Origin: an uncultured Roseateles sp.
GTDB lineage: Bacteria > Pseudomonadota > Gammaproteobacteria > Burkholderiales > Burkholderiaceae
Assembly: GCA_946886855.1 (NCBI GenBank)
Contig: CAMPJJ010000063.1
Location: forward strand, 1 to 33,691
DNA: 33,691 nucleotides
Direction: 5' to 3'
The translations under genes and the position numbers were made by a program. Under the pieces are notes generated by a model that searched no databases, was not told the origin of the DNA, and saw only the letters and a program-made list of their open reading frames with translations. Shown piece after piece: positions 1 through 7,219 of the stretch (positions are counted from its first letter, which is position 1; the number at the start of each line of letters is the position of its first letter).

Positions 1-839
1 AGCTGATGCTGCTGGTGGGCGTGGGTCGGCTCGTCGATCAAGGGCGGGCGGGCTGGTGGCAGCCGCTGACCTATGCCGGCCGCGAGCGCGCCGTGTCCGA
101 TTGGGCTTACGACATGGTCACCTGGAGCAGCAACGAGGCGACCTCGGCGCTGGTCACGCTGATGCATGCGGCCGGCGCGATCCGCCGCGACGGCGGGCGC
201 GAGGTGCGCAACGAGCTGCACGCGCTGTTCGCCTCGCTCGGGCTGACGACGCTGCGCTTCGCCAACACGACGGCGGAGGGCGGCTGGGGCAACGGATCGG
301 GATCGGGCGTCGGCCAGATCCAGATGACCGCCTGGGACACGGTGCGGCTGCTGTGGTGGCTGGATCCGGTCGCGCCGCGCGCGCCGTGGCTGCGCGCCGA
401 TGCGCCGCGCTTGTCGCCCGAGAGCCGCAACCAGGCCATGCACGCGTTGCAGGACCAGGCGCTGCATCAGGTGCTGTCGAGCAGCGCGCTCGGTGGCTTG
501 CCCGGCTGGGTGCCGGGGCTGCCGGCGCGTCTGCCCGGTCGCTGGTTGATGCCGGATGGCGGGCTGCATGCGGGCGGGGTGTCGCTGCCTGGCGATCTGC
601 GCCGTTTTGCGACGGGCGGCGAAGTCTGGTTCGCGCACAAGACGGGCAACACCGAGAACTACACGTCCGATGCGGGCATCGTGCGCGGCATCCTCCCTCG
701 TCGCCGGCATTACCTCATCGCGCTGCTGAGCAACCTCGGCTCGCGCTACGCGCCGCATCCCGACTGCGCCACCACCTGGCGCATCCCGGCGCTCGGTGCC
801 GCGATCGACGCGAGGATGGCTGCATGGCTGGCGTCCTGA
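1..839 (+). CDS. Serine hydrolase, class A beta-lactamase fold (5' end outside window)
   Basis: The reading frame is open from the left edge and stops at 837-839, so only the C-terminal 277-odd residues are visible. A Ser-Ser-Asn triplet in WSSNEATSAL matches the SxN (SDN-like) motif, and HKTGNTENY carries the KTG motif of penicillin-recognising serine enzymes. The SxxK motif with the nucleophilic serine must lie upstream of the window. The order and spacing fit the beta-lactamase2 family (class A-like serine hydrolases), usually exported to the periplasm. Such proteins may be beta-lactamases or DD-peptidases; the fragment does not decide. A peptidoglycan role is inferred from the next gene, an LD-carboxypeptidase that starts 48 bases downstream on the same strand and may be co-transcribed. 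Confidence 0.75.
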   Translation, partial: LMLLVGVGRLVDQGRAGWWQPLTYAGRERAVSDWAYDMVTWSSNEATSALVTLMHAAGAIRRDGGREVRNELHALFASLGLTTLRFANTTAEGGWGNGSGSGVGQIQMTAWDTVRLLWWLDPVAPRAPWLRADAPRLSPESRNQAMHALQDQALHQVLSSSALGGLPGWVPGLPARLPGRWLMPDGGLHAGGVSLPGDLRRFATGGEVWFAHKTGNTENYTSDAGIVRGILPRRRHYLIALLSNLGSRYAPHPDCATTWRIPALGAAIDARMAAWLAS

Positions 840-887
840 TCCGGACCATGTCCCCGGCGCGCGCGCCGATGTTCTTCAACGCTGCTC

Positions 888-1796
888 ATGGCTGACGACA
901 CCTTCCTGCTGCCTCCGTTGCCCGAGCGCGCCTGCCTCGGCGTGATCGCGCCCGCCGGACCGCCGCGGGACGGCACGCTCGACCTCGTGGTGCCGCTGAT
1001 CGAGCGGCTGGGCTTTCGCGCGAAGCTCTTCCCGGGCTGCCACGGACCGGCGTTCCTCGGCCACCTCGCGGCGGACGATGGCCGTCGGCTCGCCGATCTT
1101 CATGAAGCCTTGGATGATCCTCAAGTCGATGCGGTGATCGGCCTGCGCGGCGGGTACGGCTGCCTGCGTCTGCTCGATCGCATCGACCGCGCGCTGCTGC
1201 GTCGATCGACCAAGCCATTGATCGGCTACAGCGACCTGACGGCGCTGCATGCGCTGCGCCAGCAGCTCGGCATGGCGGGGTGGCATGCACCGATGCCGGC
1301 TTCGGACTGGCACAAGAGCGATGCCGGCTGGGCCGATGCCGTCGCGCTGGGCGAGCGACTGCGTCGCGGCTTGCGCGTGGGTGATCCACTCGGACCGGCG
1401 CTCGCGCCGCATCCGCTGAACCGCGGCTCGACGCCGGTGCGCGGCGTGCTGAGCGGCGGCAACCTGGCGGTGCTCGTCGCACTGATGGGCACGCCGTTCA
1501 TGCCGGATCTGCGCGGCGCGGTCCTGTTCCTTGAAGACATCGGCGAGGACCCCTACAAGATCGACCGCTTGTTGTGCCAGCTGCGCCTGGGCGGCTCGCT
1601 CGACGACATCGCCGGCGTGCTGCTCGGCAGCTTCACCGACGCCGATTCACCCGACGAGGTGCTCGCCGATTATTTCGGCGACCTCGGCATCCCGGTCCTC
1701 GCCGGTTGGCCGAGCGGCCACACGACGCCCCACCTCCCGCTGCCGATCGGCGTCGCGGTGACCTTGGATCCGGACGAGAGAACGCTCCGGGCCTGA
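888..1796 (+). CDS. ldcA: Cytoplasmic muropeptide LD-carboxypeptidase (peptidase S66)
   Basis: This 302-residue protein belongs to peptidase family S66 (LdcA), which removes the terminal D-Ala from murein tetrapeptides to give tripeptides for recycling. The whole catalytic triad is visible: nucleophile Ser115 in LIGYSDLT, Glu216 in VLFLEDIGE and His278 in SGHTTPHLPLPIG. These positions are close to those of the characterised Pseudomonas enzyme, and the length (about 300) is normal for the family. No signal peptide is present, so it should act in the cytoplasm. The start at 888 gives the normal family N-terminus (LGVIAPAGPP near residue 17). A second S66 enzyme with a Tat-type signal lies at 9609-10709, so the locus seems to encode both a cytoplasmic and an exported form. 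Confidence 0.9.
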   Translation: MADDTFLLPPLPERACLGVIAPAGPPRDGTLDLVVPLIERLGFRAKLFPGCHGPAFLGHLAADDGRRLADLHEALDDPQVDAVIGLRGGYGCLRLLDRIDRALLRRSTKPLIGYSDLTALHALRQQLGMAGWHAPMPASDWHKSDAGWADAVALGERLRRGLRVGDPLGPALAPHPLNRGSTPVRGVLSGGNLAVLVALMGTPFMPDLRGAVLFLEDIGEDPYKIDRLLCQLRLGGSLDDIAGVLLGSFTDADSPDEVLADYFGDLGIPVLAGWPSGHTTPHLPLPIGVAVTLDPDERTLRA

Positions 1797-1807
1797 GCGC
1801 TGCGCTT

Positions 1808-1845
1808 CCCCCATGAGGGGGCCAACTTCAGGACGAATCCGTCCT
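1808..1845. repeat. Two small G/C-rich hairpins after ldcA
   Basis: Downstream of the ldcA stop are CCCCC-ATGA-GGGGG (1808-1821) and AGGACG-AATC-CGTCCT (1830-1845), both perfect stems with four-base loops. No T-tract follows either, so they are not classical intrinsic terminators. They resemble the short G/C hairpin repeats often seen between genes in Burkholderiales. They might mark the 3' end of the ldcA transcript. Confidence 0.4.
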
Positions 1846-1882
1846 GGGCATGACCTGTCACTCAGTCCTCTCGCAACAGTGC

Positions 1883-1889
1883 GAAGAGG
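1883..1889 (+). promoter_or_regulatory. Ribosome binding site deciding the HigB-like toxin start
   Basis: GAAGAGG lies five bases before GTG 1895 and only three before the overlapping ATG 1893. The GTG frame, not the ATG frame, encodes the N-terminus expected for the toxin family. Confidence 0.55.
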
Positions 1890-1894
1890 TCGAT

Positions 1895-2276
1895 GTGGCG
1901 ACTCCCGTCTATCTGGTCCAGGGCTTTCAACGGTGGATGCGCAAGCAGGAACTGCGCAGACGCGGACCTGTGCCGCGCCGTGGCGGAAATGGAACGCGGG
2001 CTGATCGATGCAAATCTCGGTAGTGGACTCTTCAAGAAACGGATCGGACGATCCGGGGCCGGCAAACGCGATGGGTATCGCGTGATCGTGGCCCGTCGGC
2101 GAGGTGGTCCGTGGTTCTTCGTCGAGGGCTACGCCAAAAGCGCCATTGCCAATATCGAAGCAGGGAAGTTGCATATCTGCAAACAGACAAATGCGCTGCT
2201 GGAAGAGATGAACGCCGATCAACTGGCGGACGCCGTTGACTCTGGACTCCTGAAAGAGGTGAACTGTGATGCGTAA
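1895..2276 (+). pseudogene. HigB/RelE-type toxin gene with an apparent +1 frameshift
   Basis: The toxin half of a type II toxin-antitoxin pair, in the toxin-first order of HigBA systems. Family members are small mRNA interferases of the RelE fold. From about 1956 the frame encodes a family-like protein: AVAEMERGLIDANLG, FKKRIG, GYRVIVA, and WFFVEGYAKSAIANI. The ATG at 1893 in that same frame gives an unrelated N-terminus. The GTG at 1895, in another frame and behind a good ribosome binding site, gives VYLVQGFQRWMRKQEL, which is the N-terminus expected from the family. The two halves join perfectly if one base near 1952-1958 is removed. The gene is therefore frameshifted, misread in sequencing, or decoded by a ribosomal frameshift. 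The region looks less GC-rich than its surroundings, as usual for transferred modules. Confidence 0.72.
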
Positions 2277-2685
2277 GCGCAAGCACGAATCAATTGACCG
2301 GATGGTGAAAACCGGGTGGGCCATGCACGCTCGCGGGTGGGTGAGCGACGAGCGAATGCAGCGTCTGGGATGGGGTGGCATGGCGCCTCCCGAGGACCTG
2401 ACGCCCGAGGAGGTCCGCGCCATCCGGGAGGAGGAGGATCTGAACCTCTATGTCTTCGCCAACATGCTCAACACGACGGCGCGTCTGCTGCGCCGCTATG
2501 AGCAGGGCATGACCCGGCCCACCGGACCCGTCCTCCGTTTGCTGCACACGATCCGGGAACAGGGCATGAGGAACGTTTTCCCCCTGAGTTCCCGTGCGCT
2601 CGGCGGCACCACGAAAAAGCCCGCCGGTCTCCCGGCGGGCCTGGTGTCCGAAGGCCCGCCGCGCGAGGCGGCAGGCGAGGCCTGA
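2269..2685 (+). CDS. HigA-type antitoxin, XRE-family helix-turn-helix
   Basis: The start overlaps the end of the toxin gene by eight bases, the usual coupling in these modules; GTG 2266 directly before ATG 2269 is an alternative start. The N-terminus (MRKRKHESIDRMVKTG) matches HigA-like antitoxins, and a helix-turn-helix lies at about residues 55-90 (VRAIREEEDLNLYVFANML, then LLRRYEQG). It should bind the toxin and repress the pair's own promoter. Family members usually end about residue 100, near REQGMRNVF. Here the frame runs on for roughly 35 low-complexity residues, and this tail is antisense to the intrinsic terminator of the convergent TonB receptor gene. The stop (2683-2685) directly abuts that gene's stop. 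Confidence 0.8.
   Translation: MRKRKHESIDRMVKTGWAMHARGWVSDERMQRLGWGGMAPPEDLTPEEVRAIREEEDLNLYVFANMLNTTARLLRRYEQGMTRPTGPVLRLLHTIREQGMRNVFPLSSRALGGTTKKPAGLPAGLVSEGPPREAAGEA
2614..2640 (-). terminator. Intrinsic terminator of the TonB receptor gene
   Basis: A perfect 9-bp stem, GCCCGCCGG at 2619-2627 with CCGGCGGGC at 2632-2640 and loop TCTC, is preceded by five A residues. Read on the minus strand this is a G/C stem followed by TTTTT, 46 bases past the receptor stop. It lies inside the 3' end of the antitoxin frame. Confidence 0.85.
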
Positions 2686-5547
2686 TCAGAAGAACTTGTA
2701 GTCCAGCCCCAGCGTGAACGAGCGTCCGCGCGGGTCGGCCACACGCGGCTCCCACGAGCTGCCCGAACCGGTGTTGGTGTCGTAGCTGTTCGCGAACGGC
2801 GGGTCCTGGTCGAAGATGTTCTTCACCCCGACGGTGACCGTCAGGTTCTTGACGCCGCTGTAGGCCACGCTCGCGTGGTGCAGGTAGTACGGCTTGACCC
2901 AGCGGTCGAAGGCGGGCGCCGACGCATTGCCGTTGGCCACGCCCGGCGGGACGTAACCGTAGTAGCCGGTGCTGTACTGCTGGCGCAGCGACCAGGCCCA
3001 GTCGCCATACGTGTAGGTGATGTACGCGCTGTGCTTCCAGCGGATGCCCAGTTCGCTCGAGCGCGTGAACTGGCCGATCTCGCTCGGGCCGAAGGCCACG
3101 TTGTCCAGCAGCTTGGAACGCTTCTTCAGCAGGTAGGTGCCGTCCAGCCCGCCGCTCAGGCGGCCGCCGTTCATCGGCGTGCTGCCGCGCAGCGACAGCT
3201 CCAGGCCGCGTGTCTGCGTCTCGCCGGTGTTCACCCAACGGGTGTCGACCGTCTGCAGCGCGCCGCTGGCGTCGCGGATGAAGGCCTGCGGGAACAGCTG
3301 GTAGTTGTTCAGGATCTGCGTCAGCGTCAGGCTCTGGATCTGGCCGTCACGACGGATGTCCCACAGGTCCACCGAGGCGCTGAAATCCTTCACCGGCTGC
3401 CACACGAAGCCGATGTTGGACATCTTCGACTCTTCCGGCTTCAGGTCGTTGCGACCGCCGAACAGCGTGTTGAAGGTGACCGCCTGGCAGCCCGGCGCGT
3501 TGCTCACCACGTTGCCCGGGCAGGTCGCCGGATCCGGCACGCCGGCGCCGGTGTACGGCGACTCGGTCACGCCGTTGAACAGCTGGTTGAAGGTCGGCAC
3601 GCGGAAGCCGGTGCTGTAGGACGCGCGGAACACCAGGCTGTCGATCGGCGCGTAGCGGATCGAGGCCTTGGGGTTGGTCGTGCTGCCGAAGCCGGTGTAC
3701 TTGTCGTAGCGCACCGAGAGGTTCAGGTCCAGGTTCTTGACGATGGGGATGATGGTCTCGCCGAAGATCGCGCCCACCTTGCGCTTCACGCCGCTCAGCG
3801 CGTTCACGTTGTCGAACGGCGCGTTGAAGATCCAGGTGTTGATGTCGTTGGTGTTGACCGTCTGGTTGCCGTCGAAGCGGTACTTCTCGATCCGGTAGTC
3901 CACGCCCACCGCGCCCATCACGTCGCCAGCCGGCAGCTTGAACAGCGGGCCGGAGGCGGTCGCGTCGTACTCGTCGGTCGTGTACTTGCCGCCGTAGAGC
4001 TTGGTGCCCTCGGCCGAGATCGCGTCCAGCGCCGCCAGGGCGGCGGGCGACTGCGACTGGCCGGCCAGCAGGAAGGGATTGAGCACGCCGGTGTTGATCA
4101 GGTTGGCCAGGCCGACCCAGTTCTGGTAGCCGGTGCCCAGCACCGAGTTGCTCTTGCTGAAGGCCTGCGACGCGCCGACCTTGTAGTCCCAGTCCTTGAG
4201 GAAGGGCAGCGGGCCGTCCATGCTCACCAGGTAGCGGCCGGTGTCGGTGGTGGTCTCGAACTCACGCTGGCCGCACTCCATGCAGCGCCAGCGGAAGGCC
4301 AGCGGCTTGCCGGCCTGCGAGGCCAGCGACGGGAAGGCGCCCACCAGCGCGTTCCACACGGTCTGGTAGCTGGAGCCGCTCGACGGGTAGGCCAGGCTGC
4401 GGAACGGGCTCGGGACCGTGGTGCCGTTGGGCAGGCCGATCGTCGCCGTGGCGCTGCCGCTGCTGATCTGGTTGGCCGAGAAGATCTTCTGCGACTCCGA
4501 CTTGCCCAGCAGCACTTCACCGGTCAGCGTGTGCTCGCCCAGCTTGAGCATGCCGCGCGTGACCAGGTTGGTGTTCTTCACCGGCTGCTGGATCACCGCC
4601 GCCTTGCCCGAGTCCCAGGCGCAACCGAACTGGTTGGCCGGCGACGCGGCGGCCGAGTTCCACAGCTTCTCGGCGTAAGGCGCCATGCCCGGCTGCGACG
4701 CGCAGCCCGCGCCGCCCGGCAGGTCCAGGATGTTGGCGCTGGTGAGGGTGGCGCCGTTGTAGACCGGCGGCGTGATCGTGGGCGAGAAGAAGACCGTCGC
4801 GAACGGCGTGCCGCGCGTGTCCGGGGACAGGCCGCGCTCGGGCTGGAAGCTGTTGACGAAGTCGCGCTGCGAGCCGTCCAGGCGCTTGTTGTCCGTCATG
4901 GACAGCACGGCCATGACGTTGAAGCCGTCCTTGTCCAGGTTGCCGACGCCGCCGGTCACCGAGCCGCGGTAGATGTTGCCGCCGCTGTGCTGGGTCACGT
5001 CGGTGAAGCCGCTGACGGTCAGGCCGGTGTAGTCCTTGCGCAGGATGAAGTTGATGACGCCGCCGACGGCGTCGGTGCCGTAGGTCGACGAGGCGCCGTC
5101 CTTCAGCACCTCGACGCGCTCGATCGCGGCCATCGGGATCTGGTTCAGGTCGACGACGCCGCCGTTCAGGCCGTGCGCCGCGATGCGCCGGCCGTTCAGC
5201 AGGATCAGCGTCGCGTTCGCGCCCTGCAGGCGCAGGTTGGCGGAGGTCGCGCCGTTGTTGCCGCGGGACTGGCCCGAGACCACGTCCGCGTTGGAGGCCA
5301 GGTTGTCCAGGCCGTTGCCGTTGGAGGAGAGCGTGGCGATCAGCTGCTCGGCCGACACGATGCCCTGGCGGTCCAGGTCGCGGCGGGAGATCGTCTGCAC
5401 GGGCAGCGCGCCTTCGTCCTGGATGCGCTTGATGCTCGAGCCGGTGATCTCCACCCGCTCGATCTTCTGGACTTCCTGCGACCAGGCCGCCGCGTGGGCG
5501 CCCAGTCCCACCACGACGAGGCAGCGGGCGAGTTGATTCAGTTTCAC
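2686..5547 (-). CDS. TonB-dependent outer-membrane receptor
   Basis: A 953-residue TonB-dependent transporter. It has an N-terminal signal peptide (about residues 1-23), a TonB-box-like segment (ERVEITGSSIKR), and a plug domain at about residues 45-165 with LILLNGRRIA and IERVEVLKDGASSTYGTDA. A long 22-strand barrel follows and ends in an aromatic residue (LGLDYKFF), as outer-membrane barrels do. These proteins import substrates across the outer membrane with TonB energy; the ligand cannot be read from sequence. The GTG start at 5547 is chosen because AAGGAG lies six bases upstream and the signal peptide begins there. The longer frame from 5592 adds 15 residues without a ribosome binding site. 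Because peptidoglycan genes surround it, a murein-derived ligand is possible but unproven. Confidence 0.88.
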   Translation of the reverse strand: MKLNQLARCLVVVGLGAHAAAWSQEVQKIERVEITGSSIKRIQDEGALPVQTISRRDLDRQGIVSAEQLIATLSSNGNGLDNLASNADVVSGQSRGNNGATSANLRLQGANATLILLNGRRIAAHGLNGGVVDLNQIPMAAIERVEVLKDGASSTYGTDAVGGVINFILRKDYTGLTVSGFTDVTQHSGGNIYRGSVTGGVGNLDKDGFNVMAVLSMTDNKRLDGSQRDFVNSFQPERGLSPDTRGTPFATVFFSPTITPPVYNGATLTSANILDLPGGAGCASQPGMAPYAEKLWNSAAASPANQFGCAWDSGKAAVIQQPVKNTNLVTRGMLKLGEHTLTGEVLLGKSESQKIFSANQISSGSATATIGLPNGTTVPSPFRSLAYPSSGSSYQTVWNALVGAFPSLASQAGKPLAFRWRCMECGQREFETTTDTGRYLVSMDGPLPFLKDWDYKVGASQAFSKSNSVLGTGYQNWVGLANLINTGVLNPFLLAGQSQSPAALAALDAISAEGTKLYGGKYTTDEYDATASGPLFKLPAGDVMGAVGVDYRIEKYRFDGNQTVNTNDINTWIFNAPFDNVNALSGVKRKVGAIFGETIIPIVKNLDLNLSVRYDKYTGFGSTTNPKASIRYAPIDSLVFRASYSTGFRVPTFNQLFNGVTESPYTGAGVPDPATCPGNVVSNAPGCQAVTFNTLFGGRNDLKPEESKMSNIGFVWQPVKDFSASVDLWDIRRDGQIQSLTLTQILNNYQLFPQAFIRDASGALQTVDTRWVNTGETQTRGLELSLRGSTPMNGGRLSGGLDGTYLLKKRSKLLDNVAFGPSEIGQFTRSSELGIRWKHSAYITYTYGDWAWSLRQQYSTGYYGYVPPGVANGNASAPAFDRWVKPYYLHHASVAYSGVKNLTVTVGVKNIFDQDPPFANSYDTNTGSGSSWEPRVADPRGRSFTLGLDYKFF

Positions 5548-5553
5548 GATCTT

Positions 5554-5559
5554 CTCCTT
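5554..5559 (-). promoter_or_regulatory. Ribosome binding site setting the GTG start of the TonB receptor
   Basis: AAGGAG on the minus strand sits six bases before GTG 5547. It is one of the best Shine-Dalgarno matches in the window and rules against the upstream ATG at 5592. Confidence 0.8.
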
Positions 5560-5738
5560 GTTAACCGGTCCGGCGTCCTGGAACGCCTCCAACGACTGCG
5601 GCCGTCCGATGCGGGGGCGACCCTTTGGTGTGGCTGTGTTGCGAGCTGTGAATGATCTTCAAGCACGAGCGGTTTTCACCGTCATAGGAACGTCACCCAT
5701 TTGTTGTTTCCGTCCCGATGAATGCTTGTCTCGCGCGT

Positions 5739-5753
5739 ATAACCTGCGGGAAT
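5739..5753. promoter_or_regulatory. LysR-type palindromic box upstream of dacB (weaker copy)
   Basis: ATAACCTGCGGGAAT fits T-N11-A and matches the box upstream of murQ at 12 of 15 positions. It lies between two divergent genes, 33 bases before the dacB start and 192 bases before the TonB receptor start. Neither side shows the -35/-10 geometry seen at the other two copies, so it may be a repressor-type site or a chance match. Confidence 0.35.
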
Positions 5754-5785
5754 GCAGCGGGGCCGGGAATATACAGTCGCTGCTC

Positions 5786-7219
5786 ATGCGATCGATCCCC
5801 GCCCTCGTGCTCCTGGTTGCCGCGCTCGCCACGAGCGGCTGCGCGACCCTCGTCGACACCCCGCCCGCGCCGGTCGAAGCCGCGCTGCGCCAGGCCGGCG
5901 TGCCGGCCTCGTCGCTGGCGGTGGTGGCCTATCCGCTGGACGCGCCCGGCACCGGGCTGCGCCTGAACGCGGACCGGCCGATGGCGCCGGCCTCGACGAT
6001 GAAGACGATCACCGCGGTCGTGGCGCTGGACCGGCTCGGTCCCAACAGTCGGGGACAGACCCAGCTGCTGGCTGCGGGCGCGCTCCGCGACGGCCGGCTC
6101 GACGGCCCGCTGGTGCTCAAGGGCGGCGGCGACGCGGACCTCGACTGGCCCGCGCTGTGGGCGATGCTGCGCGAGGTGCGCGAGCGCCACGGCGTGCGCG
6201 AATTGGCGGGCGGCATCGTGGTCGACCGCGGCCTGTTCAACCCGGCGCGGCCCGACATCGGCGCGCCGCGTTTCGACGAGCAGGCCGAGTTCCCCTACAA
6301 CGTGATCCCGGACGCGCTGCACCTCAACGGCAGCCTGCTGCAGTACGACTTCTGGTCCGACGACCGCAGCCTGACGGTGCGGCCCTTCCCGCAGTTCGGC
6401 GGGCTGGCCATCGACACGAGCGCGGTCCTGCTGAACGACAAGCCCTGCAAGGACTGGGACGACGACTGGAAGCCGTCGCGCTTCGAGGCGCTGCCCGAGG
6501 GCGGCGGACGACTGGTGCTCGCGGGCGAATTCCCACGCGGCTGCCAGGTCACGCAGTCGCTGAACGTGCTGGACCGCCAGTGGGAGACGGCGCAGGCGCT
6601 GCGACAGCTGTGGGGCTCGTTGGGCGGCACGCTGTCGGGCGAGATCCGCGAGGGTGCGACACCGGAAGGCGCCCGCGTGCTGGCGCAGCACCGCGACCGT
6701 CCACTGGGGGAGTTGCTGCGGCCGGTCATGAAGTCCTCGGACAACGCGCTGGCGCGGATGCTGTTCCTGCGGCTCGGCGCGTCGGCGGCCCAGCCCGGCG
6801 AAGACACCCGTGAGGCCGCCGCGCGCGTCGTGCGCGAATGGTTCGCCGCGCAGAAGATTGGCACGGACGGTCTGGCGCTGGAGAACGGCTCCGGCCTGTC
6901 GCGCAGCGAGCGCGCCTCGGCCGCGCAGATGGCGGCGATGCTGCAGGCGTCGGCGCGCGGTGCGCATGGTCCGGAGTTGCTGGCCACGCTGCCGGTGGCC
7001 GGCGTCGACGGCACCCTGTCCCGACGCTTCAAGGGCACGGCCGCCGAAGGCCGTGCGCGGATGAAGACCGGCACCTTGCGCGACGTCGTGGCGCTGGCCG
7101 GCTTCGTGCCGGACTCGACCGGCAAGACCTGGATCGTGGTCGCGATCGTCAACGACGATCAGGCGGCCAAGGCGCGTCCGGCGATCGATGCGCTGGTGGA
7201 CTGGGTGGCGCGGCGCTAG
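5786..7219 (+). CDS. dacB: D-alanyl-D-alanine carboxypeptidase/endopeptidase, PBP4 (DacB) type
   Basis: This 477-residue protein is the same length as E. coli PBP4 and carries all three penicillin-binding motifs: Ser70-Thr-Met-Lys73 (APASTMKT), Ser318-Asp-Asn320 (KSSDNALARM) and Lys427-Thr-Gly429 (RMKTGTLRD). The long insert between the first two motifs is typical of peptidase family S13. The enzyme removes terminal D-Ala and cleaves DD-crosslinks in periplasmic peptidoglycan. The chosen ATG gives a short signal peptide ending in a lipobox (LATSGC, Cys19), so it is probably an outer-membrane lipoprotein, unlike soluble E. coli PBP4. Upstream in-frame codons encode nothing signal-like. It is convergent with the DUF3857 gene, and the two stops share the tetramer CTAG. 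Confidence 0.9.
   Translation: MRSIPALVLLVAALATSGCATLVDTPPAPVEAALRQAGVPASSLAVVAYPLDAPGTGLRLNADRPMAPASTMKTITAVVALDRLGPNSRGQTQLLAAGALRDGRLDGPLVLKGGGDADLDWPALWAMLREVRERHGVRELAGGIVVDRGLFNPARPDIGAPRFDEQAEFPYNVIPDALHLNGSLLQYDFWSDDRSLTVRPFPQFGGLAIDTSAVLLNDKPCKDWDDDWKPSRFEALPEGGGRLVLAGEFPRGCQVTQSLNVLDRQWETAQALRQLWGSLGGTLSGEIREGATPEGARVLAQHRDRPLGELLRPVMKSSDNALARMLFLRLGASAAQPGEDTREAAARVVREWFAAQKIGTDGLALENGSGLSRSERASAAQMAAMLQASARGAHGPELLATLPVAGVDGTLSRRFKGTAAEGRARMKTGTLRDVVALAGFVPDSTGKTWIVVAIVNDDQAAKARPAIDALVDWVARR

Noticed and set aside
1893..1955. ATG 1893 as the true toxin start
   Set aside because: The encoded N-terminus does not fit the toxin family, the ribosome binding site is too close, and the GTG 1895 frame gives the family sequence.
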